DNA of 64,000 bases from Aporrectodea caliginosa (GCA_020284085.1 JACEVL010001191.1:487501-551500), one strand, 5' to 3'. Counted from the stretch's first letter, positions 1-10,700 are shown. Notes: generated by a model not told the origin, from the letters alone. Made by a program: numbers and translations.

Positions 1-2
1 CA

Positions 3-335
3 AGCGACTTATTCATTCTCCAGCAGGACAGCGCCCCAGCACATCGCGCAAAGGACACCATTGCGTTGCTGCGACGTGAAACACCAAGCTTCATTGGACC
101 GGAACTCTGGCCAGCAAACTCACCAGACCCCGTTGACTACAGAATTTGGGGTCTAATACAGGAACGCGTCTACCAGACAGCAATACGGGACATCGACGAG
201 TTGAAGGAGCGCCTCATCGTTGTGTGGGCACAGTTGAAGCAGAGTGTCATTGACAAAGCTATTGAACAGTGGCGGCCAAGGCTGAGAGCCTGCGTTCAAG
301 CGAAGGGACATCACTGCGAACATCTTCTTAAATGA
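3..335 (+). pseudogene. mariner/Tc1-superfamily transposase, C-terminal part, cut by window edge
   Basis: The frame is open from base 3 to a stop at 333-335, so the 5' part lies outside the window. The peptide carries two catalytic-core landmarks of Tc1/mariner transposases: a QQDSAPAHRA block (second catalytic Asp) and an NSPDPVDYRIWG block (third catalytic Asp). I count 35 residues between these two Asp, giving DD35D. The usual motif around the third site is SPDLNPVD; here the Leu-Asn pair is missing, and restoring it would give the DD37D spacing of the maT group. This enzyme cuts and pastes its own element at TA sites. The two-residue loss next to the catalytic Asp makes an inactive relic likely. 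The sequence near 405-425 (ggggcacagtgta followed by TA repeats) could be the 3' terminal inverted repeat, but the left end is not visible. Confidence 0.8.
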
Positions 336-339
336 AACA

Positions 340-837
340 TTACTTTTTCTTATTTAACATTAGACTTACATGCGTTTCATGACAAGGTTTTTTGGTGTGT
401 TTTTTTATGGGGCACAGTGTATATATATATAGTATGGAGTATGTATACATATATTAGGTGCGATGGCAATCGTTTGAGTGTATTAGGTTACACATCGTTG
501 CCAGGCAACGGGCACTGAATCAAATGAACCCAATAGGTAGAGGGCTAATTAGACGTCAGTTGCAAGAGTGAGACAGCGATACACAGAGAAACACAGACAG
601 ACAGAGGGGAAGTAACACATATATGTAGGCATAGGAAGAAGAACACAACTGGCATGTAGAGGTTCAAAGGAAGAGGAACGAAGAGACATGCAGCGACAGG
701 TTGAGCATAGGCAGACGTACATATAGAAATACAGAGAGGCAAACAGACAAAGACACACACAGACAAACACACATGCACAAACACACATGCACACAAATAG
801 ACAGAAACACATGCATACATTCGTACATACTTACATA

Positions 838-860
<23 letters not shown>
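340..860. other. no gene seen; low-complexity, CA/GA-rich
   Basis: Open frames here are Cys/Val/Ser-rich translations of CA/GACA-rich low-complexity DNA on both strands and show no domain. The interval grades into the GACA and GA repeats that follow. Confidence 0.6.
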
Positions 861-1013
<153 letters not shown>

Positions 1014-1028
1014 GAGTAGAGAAGAAGA

Positions 1029-1155
1029 GGGTAGTAGAGTAGAGTAGAGTAGAGTAGAGTAGAGTAGAGTAGAGTAGAGTAGAGTAGAGTAGAGTAGAGT
1101 AGAGTAGAGTAGAGTATAGAGTAGAGTAGAGTAGAGTAGAGTAGAGTAGAGTAGA
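1029..1155 (+). repeat. (AGAGT)n pentanucleotide repeat
   Basis: About 25 near-perfect copies of AGAGT/TAGAG, with one variant (agtatagag) near 1112. It directly joins the GGACA repeat that follows. Confidence 0.95.
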
Positions 1156-1352
1156 GGACAGGACAGGACAGGAAAGGGCAGGACAGGACAGGAGGACAGG
1201 ACAGGACAGGACAGGACAGGACAGGACAGGACAGGACAGGACAGGAGTACAGGACAGAACAGGAGGACAGGACAGGACAGGACAGGAGTACAGGACAGAA
1301 CAGGACAGGACAGGACAGGAGGACAGGACAGTACAGGACAGGAGGACAGGAG
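1155..1352 (+). repeat. (GGACA)n pentanucleotide repeat with interruptions
   Basis: Copies of GGACA interrupted by ggagt and gaaca variants. The long Ser/Leu/Cys/Pro frame on the minus strand comes entirely from this block and the previous ones. Confidence 0.95.
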
Positions 1353-1974
1353 AGGTCTAGAGATTGATTCGCGGGCCAGTTTGTGAACGATGAGATATGT
1401 CGAGGCTATACGGCCGCAGTGGTCATTCACATTTTCTGAATCATTTGATTTTGAAGCCCTTGTCGTATTATATAATGCATTATATTATTAAAACGTGTTC
1501 AATCATATTTACATTCACTGCAATGAATAGAAGCTTCGAGCATGCGCCCGTCATTAAAACTTTTTTCCACGGATTTATTGCACCAGGAGATGGAATAAAA
1601 ACGTCTGCCGCTTTGTTGCAGAGACGGCTTTCCTCGTTTCCATGGCAACATCGGCAGCAGCGGATGTTTGTATTTCATCTTCCCATTGCAATCTTCTTGG
1701 CGGCGAACAGCATGCGCCACATCCAATGGCAGAGAAACCGTTAATGAGGAATTCTCGGCTCTTCATCTTTGCGACCGTTTCCTTCCGTCTGTATATCCTG
1801 TCGCGTGACTGATTCATCTGGAAGGAGATGAAAGATGAAGTCCTTCCGTTCATTCAGGAAGAGAAGGGAGCGAGCGGAAATAAGGGGAGGCGGAGCTGAG
1901 ACTAGCTTAACCGAAGACGCGTTTTTCTCTTACAACTCGCTCCTGTCAGGTTTCCCACTGCTGTATATCACAAA

Positions 1975-2075
1975 TCGCACCTCATATTCATTCATTCATT
2001 CGTTACTTGAATTTGTATAGAGCCTCTTAACGGGAACTACTCAGAGTCGCTCCCAACCCCATCGCGGCCAAATAC
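1975..2075 (-). mobile_element. CR1/L2-type LINE 3' tail fragment
   Basis: Contains the tail seen repeatedly in this window: a CATTC tetranucleotide-like run, then a TATAG.GCC...CTACTCAGAG.CGCTCCC block, here diverged. On the minus strand this is the end of a LINE closed by short tandem repeats. The fuller copy is at 18845-19145. Confidence 0.55.
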
Positions 2076-2079
2076 ATGT

Positions 2080-3780
2080 AGGACCATTTTAAGTTGAGAG
2101 AGGAATGCCTGAGAATGGGTTCAAGGAAGGGGGCAGAGTGTAATAAACACATATATAGGCATGCATACACGCACACATTATTTTGAGCTGGGTAATCGAT
2201 TTTAAAATAAAGTTACAATCGACTGTGGAGTGTGGACTATACACTGTTCTACTGTGCTTTCTTCAAATTTAATGTAAATTTAGATTTTGCAATAATTTTA
2301 TGCTAACTTTATTCTGCGTCATAAACTGGTGCAGAAACTTCTTTTGTTGAAATTTAAAGACAGAATCTGATGCTAAAATACGTGGAGGCATGAAACTTTT
2401 AATATTATTTGTGGAAGAAAATCATAGCTTTTAAATTGGGACCGTGGCATGAGAGGCGCGATATGCTAAAGGAGTGGTTAGGTTTTGCAGCAATAAAATG
2501 AAGTGCAGATAGGTCTAACAGCCAAAGGAGGGCCTAAATAGTCTGTTTCTGACGAAATATGTTTGACATTTCTGAGTGTGCAGTTGATATGCCTGAAGTG
2601 TGTAGTATACATTTTTGTGTGATTGGTTTAAAAGTCAATTAAGCACGATTTTCTTTTAATAACTCAAAATTACCAGTTCAAGTATTATTACTCTATACGA
2701 TATAGTTTTCATTACTTATTCGGCACTGCCCGTCGGCCCGTACAGGAAAAGAAATGACTCTAATCCTTGGGAAATTGGCAAAAAGTGACGTCATGCCACG
2801 TCGACGCTAATTTTTTTAACGATTGACGAATTAATATTATTAATTAATTAATATTTTTGCTGGTTTCTTAAAATCTAAATATGTAATCGAGAAATTTATT
2901 GTAAACGAAACTGAAGTGTGATGCACCGGAACAACTACTTACTTGGTTTGTGTTAATCGCGTAATTGTAGCGTTTCCTTGTCGAAAATATAATGTACCGG
3001 TAAGACTGCAAATGCAATGTAGGCGGAGCTTGGGAATCTCAGGCCTACTATGAAATGCTTAATTTTGCTTATAAAATTATTAATGACTTAGAGTTAAAAT
3101 ATGGGCGATGATCAGGGAAGCGGAGTGTTGACCTCAATACCTGAAACCATGTAACCCTAGCCATAAATACGTAACCCTATACATGTAGTATATAAAAATT
3201 CGCGATGCAACTTTCCCGTTCTCAGATCGTCACCGAAGAATATAATTGTCTTGCTGCATCTTTATACATTTGATTTGATTTCACTTGCTTGCCTGGGCAA
3301 GGCATTGTCCCCGGACCCATGGCGCTGCAGGAGTGGAGTATCCCGTCGGATGAAGATATAATTATTTTGGAGTCACCAAGCCGCTGTGGTGCATTAGTTA
3401 GAAAGTTACCGGCCCGTATACCCATAGCGTATAATAATAATTATTTATGAGCTTGCTCTCCTCACTTCACTTACGAAGTATGCACCCGTTAAAATATTAT
3501 TTTGAATGTTACCATAATATTATCAATCGAATAATTATGTGTTTTGTCCCATAGGCCTACGTAACTAAGTAACGTACCTCATTAAAGCCATTATCATAAT
3601 CCAGACTCTCGCAAAGAATCTGAACACGGCAAGTATTGGGTGAAACTGATAACAAGATCCAACTACTGGAACTTTTGTGGAGAACGTTGAACTTGAAGCG
3701 TATACTGTAGTACGCCATCCTGAATTGGATGAACTTGAGCAATTAAACACCCGTGTAGATCTGTGAGTTAATGAAGGGAC
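2080..3780. other. no gene or clear repeat recognised
   Basis: AT-rich intergenic DNA. All open frames are short (under about 70 codons), with no recognisable motif on either strand. Confidence 0.5.
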
Positions 3781-3794
3781 CGATTCTTACACTG

Positions 3795-4283
3795 CAGTGC
3801 TGAGCACTTTCTACTTCGTTTGACGTCTCTGGCACTGGTCTCCTTTGGTTCCAGTCCTACTTCTCTTTCCGATCCTTCTCTGTTAAAGCCTCCAACCACT
3901 GCTCGCAATCCCTCCCTACTCTCTTGTGGTGTCCTTCAACTTCCTCAAGGCACCGTCCTGGGTCTACTTCTAATCATTCTGTACACCGCACCACTAGATA
4001 TCTGAGCATCCTCTGTTGATCACCATGTCTATTGAGACAACACCCAACTCTACATATCCTGCATCCCAAGCTTTTTCCTACCCCATCACACAATCATGGG
4101 CGTATTTAGAGGATTTACGGGTTCAATCCCCAATAAATAATTGCCGATATTTTTTAGTATTTACGACCATATTCAATGGAACCATCCTATCACTATCAGT
4201 ATCACTAATCTAAAACTCGCAACAATAGACCCAGCCCAAGTAGCCTATGTCTGCGAACTTTTGAGTTTATACGATTACGATTA
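3795..4283 (+). pseudogene. decayed non-LTR retrotransposon reverse transcriptase, 3' part
   Basis: Broken translation still shows an RT block resembling GVPQGSVLGPLLFILY (here GVLQLPQGTVLGLLLIILY near 3936-3987). After it comes a degenerate catalytic box: Y-stop-DNTQLY near 4027-4053, where CR1/L2 elements have YADDTQLY. An ACGATTACGATTAC tail near 4272-4287 looks like the short-repeat 3' end of such a LINE. Stops and frame changes show it is dead. Confidence 0.6.
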
Positions 4284-4653
4284 CAGAACAACGATTTCTT
4301 ATGTCAAAGCGTGAACATAAATTAGAGATAATAACACATCCGTAAATAAACTCAACATATTGACTGCAGCTCATCAGTGACAACATTTTAAAATGTAAGC
4401 TAAAGAGTTTCTTTCAAGTACTTGTCTACAAATACAATGCTATGCTATACACATAATACACAATGATATTTTTCTGGATCTTCGAGTTTTCAAGTTGCTG
4501 TTACTACTGATGTGCCTACCATGTCCCTGGGAGTAAGCAGTTTACGTTGCAAACACCAACCTTGCATTCAAGGTACAATATTCACTTTTTGCTCTAAAAG
4601 TCTCTGAAACATGCTACTGCATTAGACAGTTAGTGTACTTAGTTTCCTGTCCA

Positions 4654-6192
4654 TTAGAAAGTTGGTTTCCTGTCAGGCACTGCCTGAATAACATTGTCTT
4701 TCCTATTGCAACAAACAATGACCAGCAGCGAGTAGATTAGTTCTATTATTTCGGCAAACGTTGGAACGCAAATTCCAAGCCACAGATTGAATGATCCACC
4801 CAAATTGGCAACCAGAGTGTCCCAGGTGATTGCCGCAGAATCTGTAAACTCCTCGATTTTTTCCTCGGAAAACATAATCGAAACCTCTAGAAAATTGTCC
4901 TCGATTAGCCGGAGACTTTTGATCTGCTTCACCGTTTCCTGGTCAGTTTGGATTTCTTCGTTCTTCAGGATTTCTTCGTATGTCGAAAACTTGCTGCCGT
5001 AGTGAACGTTTTTTTGGATGTGCTGTTTGTAAAAGGAGAGATGGTAGAGAGGATTTGGCCACTGGGAAGATGAAGCACTAGTGTCATAATATGTTTCTGA
5101 GCAAGGTACTGGGCAGTCGCAAGCATCTTCGTTAGGTATGAAGCTTCCTTGACAGTGGATCAATTCCAAACCACGTTTCGCTGCTTCCGGGAGTAGTGGT
5201 GTGTCGTTGATGGTTTGGGTGATGTTGGCGCAGAACGTACGGTTTACGAGATTTAATTCTTCATCGGTGAAGATTTCACTGTTATCGAGACATCTGCAGT
5301 TTACGATCGTCTGGCGTTGTCTGCAGAGGCTGATGCAGGCCCGGGTGCTGTAGGTAGGCGAGTTTGGTTGTGACGGAATGAGGAGCTTTCGATCGGTGCA
5401 GTTGCCATACGGATGTGGGAGACGATTGACGTTCGTCTGTTTCAGCTGGATCTTCAGCTGGTTTCCCGCAGAGACCATTATCGGTGTTTTCGGGTTGGAA
5501 AAGGTACCCTTGGGATGGACCATGACACGGGCACCCGTGCCCGTCGACATGCGGATCCAAGAACTGTATCCGTCAATAATTTCCGACTGGAAATTATTCG
5601 TGAATAGCAACAGAGTGACGGCGGAAACAGAGCCGTTGGCATAGTCCAATTCGATCTGGTGACACTTTTGTAGTGGAGGTGTAAGAACTGCCTTGGTTTT
5701 ACATGACGCCGCCGTGTACAGGTTCCAATCGTACTGTAAACACTGCACAACGAAGCCATCTAGGTTTTCTTGGAACTCCTCAAGTAAAGGAGTGTTGGCG
5801 TTATAAAATTCAATGGATCTCACGAACGACAACAATGCCGAATCTTTAGTAAGTTGTGGTTCAAGTTCATACTGTGTCAAGGTATCGATCCTCTTCAAGT
5901 ATTCATTGTAGCTTGCGCTGCTGATATTGTAGACGGGGAAAAGGTTGCAGATTGTGACATCAGGAAAGATCGGTTTAGTGTGAATCACTCTGTTGCTTCT
6001 GGTCATAGCGTGAGACGTGTAGTTAAAGAGAACATGATAGACTTGGAAGAGAAGCATCGCGAAGCAAACGAGAATGGAGATCAACCAGAAAAATCGAATT
6101 ACCTTGCTTGTTGCCTTGACGATGCGACCGACGCCCTTTATTCCAGTCGTTTCAGCAAATCTTCTCAGCTCTTGACGGATTTCGTTCATCAT
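4654..6192 (-). CDS. DEG/ENaC-family sodium channel subunit, copy 1
   Basis: Intronless gene of 512 codons from the ATG at 6192. Family members form trimeric, amiloride-sensitive Na+ channels gated by peptides, protons or force, in the plasma membrane. Visible order: short cytoplasmic N-terminus, first membrane helix about residues 31-53, FPDVTICN block at 76-83 (the family's post-TM1 signature), a large Cys-rich extracellular domain with many N-glycosylation sites, then pre-TM2/TM2 from about 460 to 493 with LGGSFNLWLGIC and a short basic tail. Where the family has His-Gly, this has Lys-Gly (residues 19-20). The filter position Gly-X-Ser is Gly-Ile-Cys. The frame stays open upstream to an ATG at 6246, but I chose 6192 because all five copies share the ATGATG start. 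A TATA-like box lies about 148 bp upstream. The gating ligand cannot be told from sequence. Confidence 0.9.
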   Translation of the reverse strand: MMNEIRQELRRFAETTGIKGVGRIVKATSKVIRFFWLISILVCFAMLLFQVYHVLFNYTSHAMTRSNRVIHTKPIFPDVTICNLFPVYNISSASYNEYLKRIDTLTQYELEPQLTKDSALLSFVRSIEFYNANTPLLEEFQENLDGFVVQCLQYDWNLYTAASCKTKAVLTPPLQKCHQIELDYANGSVSAVTLLLFTNNFQSEIIDGYSSWIRMSTGTGARVMVHPKGTFSNPKTPIMVSAGNQLKIQLKQTNVNRLPHPYGNCTDRKLLIPSQPNSPTYSTRACISLCRQRQTIVNCRCLDNSEIFTDEELNLVNRTFCANITQTINDTPLLPEAAKRGLELIHCQGSFIPNEDACDCPVPCSETYYDTSASSSQWPNPLYHLSFYKQHIQKNVHYGSKFSTYEEILKNEEIQTDQETVKQIKSLRLIEDNFLEVSIMFSEEKIEEFTDSAAITWDTLVANLGGSFNLWLGICVPTFAEIIELIYSLLVIVCCNRKDNVIQAVPDRKPTF

Positions 6193-6334
6193 TGCACTGA
6201 TGTATTTTCTCTTCTGTGGATAGATGTAGCCTATACACTTAACCAATCTGAATGTAACTGTGTTTTTCGACCGCGTCGTTTGGGACTATGACCGCAGAGT
6301 TGAACACATTACAGGATTTATGCTGTTTGCTTCA

Positions 6335-6340
6335 ATTATA
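6335..6340 (-). promoter_or_regulatory. TATA-like box of DEG/ENaC copy 1
   Basis: TATAAT on the minus strand, followed by the block TGAAGCAAACAG that also follows the TATA element in copies 3, 4 and 5. It lies about 148 bp before the start codon, matching the 150-159 bp spacing of the other copies. Confidence 0.5.
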
Positions 6341-6349
6341 TTGAATCTG

Positions 6350-7007
6350 ATTAATTATGCAGCATCCGAATTACTTGAAAAGCGATTTAAGAGCACTGTT
6401 TAATGGTCGTCACTTTATGGGACAATTCCTACCCTGGCTGCATTTTCAGATTTTTATCGGAAGTCGCTGCGGACTATCTATTAAATTCTGTGCACAATTA
6501 GTTATTTAGTGATGAATAGTTTTGTTGAATATGTCAATAAAGGTACTTAGCGACCTTTCCGTTTTGGAATCGGCCTCATGTATGTTACCGACGTGAATGT
6601 CGCACTTTCCGAAGTGAGAACGAGCTGTGGTGTTAACTGGGGAATTAATCGATCCAACTAATGCTCCATCCAGAGGATCATATTGATCATCACAGAACGT
6701 TTAATGCATGTCCCGTTGTTTCGCTGTACGTCCGAGAGTTTAGATTAAGTAGCCTAAATGCTTTCAAGCCAATTATAATTATAATGCAATGCAGAAACTG
6801 TTGGAAATTGATTCCCTCAGATGGTATGCGGAAAATTATGTTGAACAACTTCTGTCACACTTGTGCCTAATGCACGGGGCGCTATGCAGTAACTGTACCA
6901 CAATAAAAGACTATGTCATGCAAAACATCATTGTCCATTGTCGTAGGATTATTAAAGTGTTATTTTCCTGTCCATCAGACAGTCAAAAGCACTTAGTTTC
7001 CTGTCCA
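6350..7007. other. intergenic between channel copies 1 and 2
   Basis: The left half is upstream sequence of copy 1, homologous to the upstream flanks of copies 2 and 3 (shared phrases such as CACTTTATGGGACAA and AACTAATGC.CCAT.C). The right half holds the 3' flank of copy 2. No other gene is seen. Confidence 0.55.
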
Positions 7008-8546
7008 TTAGAAAGTTGGTTTCCTGTCAGGCACTACCTGAATAACGTTGGCTTTCCTATTGCAACAAACAATGACCAGCAGCGAGTAGATTAGTTCTAT
7101 TATTTCGGCAAACGTTGGAACGCAAATTCCAAGCCACAGATTGAATGATCCACCCAAATTGGCAGCCAGAGTGTCCCAGGTGAATGCCGCGGAATCTGTA
7201 AACTCCTGGATGGTGTCCTCGGAAAACATTATCAAAACCTCAAGAAAGTTGTCTTCGATTAGCCGAAGGCTTTTGATCTGTTTTAACGTTTCCTCGTCTG
7301 TATAGTTTTTTGTGTTCTTCAGGATGTCTTCGTATATCGAAAACTTGCTGCCATAGTGACTATTATTCCGGATGAACTGTTTGTAAAAGGAGAGGTGGTA
7401 GAGCGGATTTGGCCATTGGGAAGATGAAGCACTAGTGTCGTAGTATGTTTCTGAGCAAGGTATTGGACAGTTGCATTCATCTTCGTTAGGTACGAAGCTT
7501 ATTTCACAGCGGATCAATTCCAAACGACGTTTCGCTGCTTCCTGAAGAATTGGCGTGTCGCTGGTCGTCTGGGTGATGTTGACGCAGAACGTACCGTTTA
7601 CGAGATCGGAATCTGCCTTGGTGAAGATATCATTGCTGTCGAGACAACTGCAATGTTCCATCGTCTGGCGTTGTCTGCAGAGGCTGATGCAGGCCCCGAT
7701 GCTGTAAATAGGCGAGTTTGGTTGTGAGGGAATGAGTAATTTACGTTCGGTGCAGTTGCCATACGGCTGTGACAGACGATTGACGTTCGTCTGTTTTAGA
7801 TGGATCTTCAGCTGGTTTCCGGTTGACACCATGGTCCATGTTTTCGGACCGGTTAAAGTGCCGTGCGGATGGATCATGACGCGTGCACTCATGCCCGACG
7901 ATGTACGAATCCACGGATTGTAGCCGTCAATGATTTGCGCCTGGAAATTATTCGTGTAAAGCAACACGGTGACTGCGGCTACCGATCCATAATTCCAGTC
8001 CAATTGGATCTGGTGACACTTTTGTAATGGAGGTATCAGAACTGCCTTGGTTCTACATGGCGCTGGCATGAACAGGTCCCAACCGTATTGTAAGCAGTCG
8101 ACGACGAAACGATCGTCGCTATCATGGTACTCTTCCAGTAATGGAGTGTTAATATTATAAAATACAATGGATTTCATGAACGTCCACAATTTCGACGCGT
8201 TAATAATTTGCAGTTTAAGGTCATAATCCTTCATGGTTTCGATCGCTTTCAGGTATTCATTGTAGCTTGCGCTGCTGATATTGTCGACGTGGAAAAGGTT
8301 GCACAGAGTGACAGCTGGAAAGAGCGGTTTAGTTTGAATCACTCTGTTGTTTCGGGTCATAGCGTGAGACGTGACGTTCAAGAGAACATGATAGACTTGG
8401 AAGAGAAGCATCGCGAAGCAAACCAGAATGGAGATCAACCAGAAAAATCGAATTACCTTGCTTGTGGCCTTGACGATGCGGCCGACGCCCTTTATTCCAG
8501 TCGTTTCGGCAAATCTTCTCAGCTCTTGACGGATTTCGTTCATCAT
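7008..8546 (-). CDS. DEG/ENaC-family sodium channel subunit, copy 2
   Basis: Intronless, 512 codons from the ATG at 8546. The frame is open 39 codons further, to 8663, but that stretch is not conserved as protein in copies 4 and 5. Same architecture as copy 1: TM1 near 31-53, FPAVTLCN after TM1, Cys-rich ectodomain, and TM2 with LGGSFNLWLGIC ending in the tail PDRKPTF. It carries the Lys-Gly and Gly-Ile-Cys substitutions. It is closest to copy 1 in the TM1 region (KATSK, FAMLLFQVYHV). The same distinctive C-terminal tail as copies 1, 3 and 5 shows the whole frame is intact. It has its own TATA-like box at 8691-8696, which suggests independent transcription rather than an operon. Confidence 0.9.
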   Translation of the reverse strand: MMNEIRQELRRFAETTGIKGVGRIVKATSKVIRFFWLISILVCFAMLLFQVYHVLLNVTSHAMTRNNRVIQTKPLFPAVTLCNLFHVDNISSASYNEYLKAIETMKDYDLKLQIINASKLWTFMKSIVFYNINTPLLEEYHDSDDRFVVDCLQYGWDLFMPAPCRTKAVLIPPLQKCHQIQLDWNYGSVAAVTVLLYTNNFQAQIIDGYNPWIRTSSGMSARVMIHPHGTLTGPKTWTMVSTGNQLKIHLKQTNVNRLSQPYGNCTERKLLIPSQPNSPIYSIGACISLCRQRQTMEHCSCLDSNDIFTKADSDLVNGTFCVNITQTTSDTPILQEAAKRRLELIRCEISFVPNEDECNCPIPCSETYYDTSASSSQWPNPLYHLSFYKQFIRNNSHYGSKFSIYEDILKNTKNYTDEETLKQIKSLRLIEDNFLEVLIMFSEDTIQEFTDSAAFTWDTLAANLGGSFNLWLGICVPTFAEIIELIYSLLVIVCCNRKANVIQVVPDRKPTF

Positions 8547-8690
8547 TGCACTGATGTATTCTCTGCTATGCCGAGATGTATACGCGTAACCAATCCGAAT
8601 GTAATTGTCGACGAATGCTTTTCGACCGTGTCGCTTAGGACTTTTGTCCGCAGAGCTGAGCACATTATTAGATATACGCTGCTCGTCTCA

Positions 8691-8696
8691 TTTATA
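8691..8696 (-). promoter_or_regulatory. TATA box of DEG/ENaC copy 2
   Basis: CTATAAATGA on the minus strand, 150 bp upstream of the conserved start. The same element with the same spacing precedes each of the other four copies. Confidence 0.55.
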
Positions 8697-8719
8697 GTGG
8701 ATCTGATTAATTTTACTGC

Positions 8720-9605
8720 ACACGAATAACTTGAAAAGTGATTTAGTTTAATGGAGCGTGGTTTCGCCACTCAAGGGACAAGCGCTTCCATCGTTTTTTT
8801 CACGTTAAGATTTTTCGTTAGAGATTAATTCGAAATCAGTAGTCCTATTCGGTTTTTTAAAGAGTTTTTTCGATGATGAACAGTTAGTTGCAAATGTATG
8901 TAAAAGCACTTAGATGAGCTGGCTATTTTGAACTCAGTTACAGATATACGGATGAAAACGAATGCCGCACAGTCTCGAAGTATGAACGACCTGTGCACTG
9001 AGGAATCATTGATTCAACCAATGCACCTTTCTGCGGGAATTGACCTTCACAGAAAGTCCAGACAGTTGAACGATGTTCAGCCGTACGTCAGAGAGTCTAG
9101 GCCTAGATCATTAAACACGGAGTCAAGTCAGTAACTGAAATAAATTGAAATTTCGGTGAAAATCGGTTATGCTCCTATCAATTAGCCAAAAATAACTAAA
9201 TTGTACAGATCTGGGTCTCTTCACTTCTACGAAATGTGAGTTGAAAGTTTATCATTGTTGATTGATGTCTTCTGTAAGTTGTGTTCTTGTGAATTGTTTA
9301 ATCGTCATAACATGTAGGCCTACATGTGCAGCGCAGTGCGTTTGTCAGGCGCTTGATTAAAGAATAATAATAATTATTATTATTATTATTAATGTGGCGA
9401 AATTCGCCAGGTCAATTTAAATGTACGCTTATTATTTCTTTTTATAGGCCTTTGTGGGGTCGTTTCAGTTCGATTATGAACGCTATGGACTGTATTTTGT
9501 ATTGCATATCGATGTGCAGTCGACCCGGTGCGAGTTTATGGTTTTTGAGTTAATTTACTATGGTGTTGCTATTGACGACGGTACCGGTTCGAGTGTTGAG
9601 GACAC
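8720..9605. other. upstream flank of copy 2, then unrecognised DNA
   Basis: Positions 8720-9060 are homologous to 13070-13380 upstream of copy 3 (shared: TAAAAGCACTTAGATGAGCT, GAACTGTGCACTGA, ATTGATTCAAC.AATGC). The duplicated unit therefore included several hundred bp of upstream DNA. No gene seen from 9130 to 9605; a short (AAT)n lies near 9367-9391. Confidence 0.55.
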
Positions 9606-9606
9606 C

Positions 9607-9752
9607 ATCAGTGGCCGAGTGGGTTGGTAACCTGCACGTCACGCCGGCGCCCGGGTTCGCTTCCCGGTCGGGTCGGTGTATCAGAGATTAATTTCTCGGA
9701 TCTTTACTGCGGGTGGCTCGGTCGCATTATAAACGTGGAGTACAGTACAACA
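9607..9752 (+). mobile_element. tRNA-derived SINE, family A
   Basis: The head looks like a tRNA with a pol III A box (GTGGCCGAGTGGGTTGG, 9612-9628) and B box (GGGTTCGCTTCCC, about 9653-9665). A shared body follows with ATTAATTTCTCGGATCTTTACTGCG and GGCTCGGTCGCA. A second copy in reverse lies at 34219-34372. The ACAACACA-rich run after it is a plausible tail. Confidence 0.75.
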
Positions 9753-9778
9753 CACAATACAACACATCACAATACAAC

Positions 9779-10018
9779 TGGGGCGCGGTGGTTTAGGGGT
9801 ATGTTCGGTGCCTTGCAGCTGGAGGGTTGCGGGTTCGAATCCACCTCAAAGTCGCCGCGTTGGGACCCTGGGCAAGTCCTTCACTCGCAATTGCTCATGC
9901 GCTTCGGCGTGAAACTCCGATTCAGCGTTCGCGCAGTAGTCGGGAGCGCCTCTGAATGGGAAATCTTGTAGGGGCGCTATAACAAGTGTTCAAATACAAT
10001 ACAATACAATACAATACA
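9779..10018 (+). mobile_element. tRNA-derived SINE, family B, with a LINE-type 3' tail
   Basis: tRNA-like head with A box (GGTGGTTTAGGGG) and B box (GGGTTCGAATCC, about 9832-9843). The body holds CTGGGCAAGTCCTTCACTCGCAA. The 3' end, GGGAGCGCCTCTGAATGGG...GTAGGGGCGCTATAA, matches the 3' tail of the CR1/L2-type LINE copies in this window, and the element closes with (AATAC)n. Sharing a LINE tail is how such SINEs borrow the LINE's reverse transcriptase. Confidence 0.75.
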
Positions 10019-10029
10019 TGTTATTTATC

Positions 10030-10360
10030 CTGACATTTAAACGGTGCAGAAAATCCACCGTTGCTAGGGACAACAAATTGTGTGACGTCGCAAAGCGATA
10101 TTCGGACCGGAGCGGTTTTGGAAAATAAAGAGTAACTCCAATGCATTTTTTACGGCGTTTGGTACTGGTGCAGAAATCGAACGTTGCCGTGGGCAAAGTA
10201 TTTTCCGACGTCTCGAACTCGAACCACGCTATAAATAGCATTTTATAGTCGGTACGAAAACCGAGCGGTTGCTAAGGACAACCTATTGTGTGACGTCACG
10301 AACGTGAACCGGTTCGGATTTGGGAAATCGGCGCCAATTTTTTACTATGGGCGAGATAGG
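10030..10360. repeat. diverged tandem repeats of about 100-110 bp
   Basis: Phrases recur at roughly 10045, 10165 and 10255: GGTGCAGAAA..C, GTTGCTA.GGACAAC..ATTGTGTGACGTC and related. At least three degenerate units are present. No coding frame. Confidence 0.5.
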
Positions 10361-10377
10361 CCGGTGCTACTACTAGT

Positions 10378-10455
10378 TGAGCTGTAATATGCCAAAAATA
10401 ATCTTTGTCGGCGTCAACGGCCTATATTGTCATAAGCTGCCGTTAAACTGTGGAT
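10378..10455 (+). repeat. dispersed repeat, also at 26033-26110
   Basis: GAGCTGTAATATGCCAAAA and, further on, TTGTCATAAGCTGCCGTTAA followed by ACTGTGGA are nearly identical at 26033-26110. A family of unknown type; no reading frame is conserved. Confidence 0.6.
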
Positions 10456-10539
10456 CCATCCATCCACCAAAATGATTTGAACCGCCATGCATAAGATCGT
10501 TTCGCGCCCGATTTTTGGTACCGCTGGAGCCTGGAGAGT

Positions 10540-10700
10540 ATAACAGGGCAATAGTTTGCTTGGTCGTTGCCAGTCGTTTGCAGTTGCTACGAGAAGCTGT
10601 CGTCGTCGTTTGTAGAATAAAGTTGAGTTGAGTTTAGTTGAGTAGTGCCAGTCGTTTACGGTTGCTATGTGAAGCAGTCGCCAGCCGTTTGCAGGATAGA
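10540..10700 (+). repeat. two imperfect tandem copies of about 80-90 bp
   Basis: GTCGTTGCCAGTCGTTTGCAG at 10562 recurs, modified, at 10647 (AGTGCCAGTCGTTTACGG), each followed by TTGCTA.G.GAAGC. The minus-strand frame here is a by-product of the repeat. Confidence 0.5.

Noticed and set aside
5282..5759. Several 60-93-codon frames overlapping the channel genes on either strand
   Set aside because: Shadow frames; the same ones recur in each channel copy because the DNA is copied.
6193..6246. Start of channel copy 1 at 6246 (530 residues) and of copy 2 at 8663 (551 residues)
   Set aside because: The extra N-terminal parts are out of frame in copies 4 and 5, where two bases are added before the shared ATGATG; the 512-residue start is common to all.
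9607..9680. Functional tRNA gene
   Set aside because: A and B boxes are present, but the stems do not pair as a cloverleaf and the sequence continues into a SINE body repeated at 34219; the same holds for the other tRNA-like heads.
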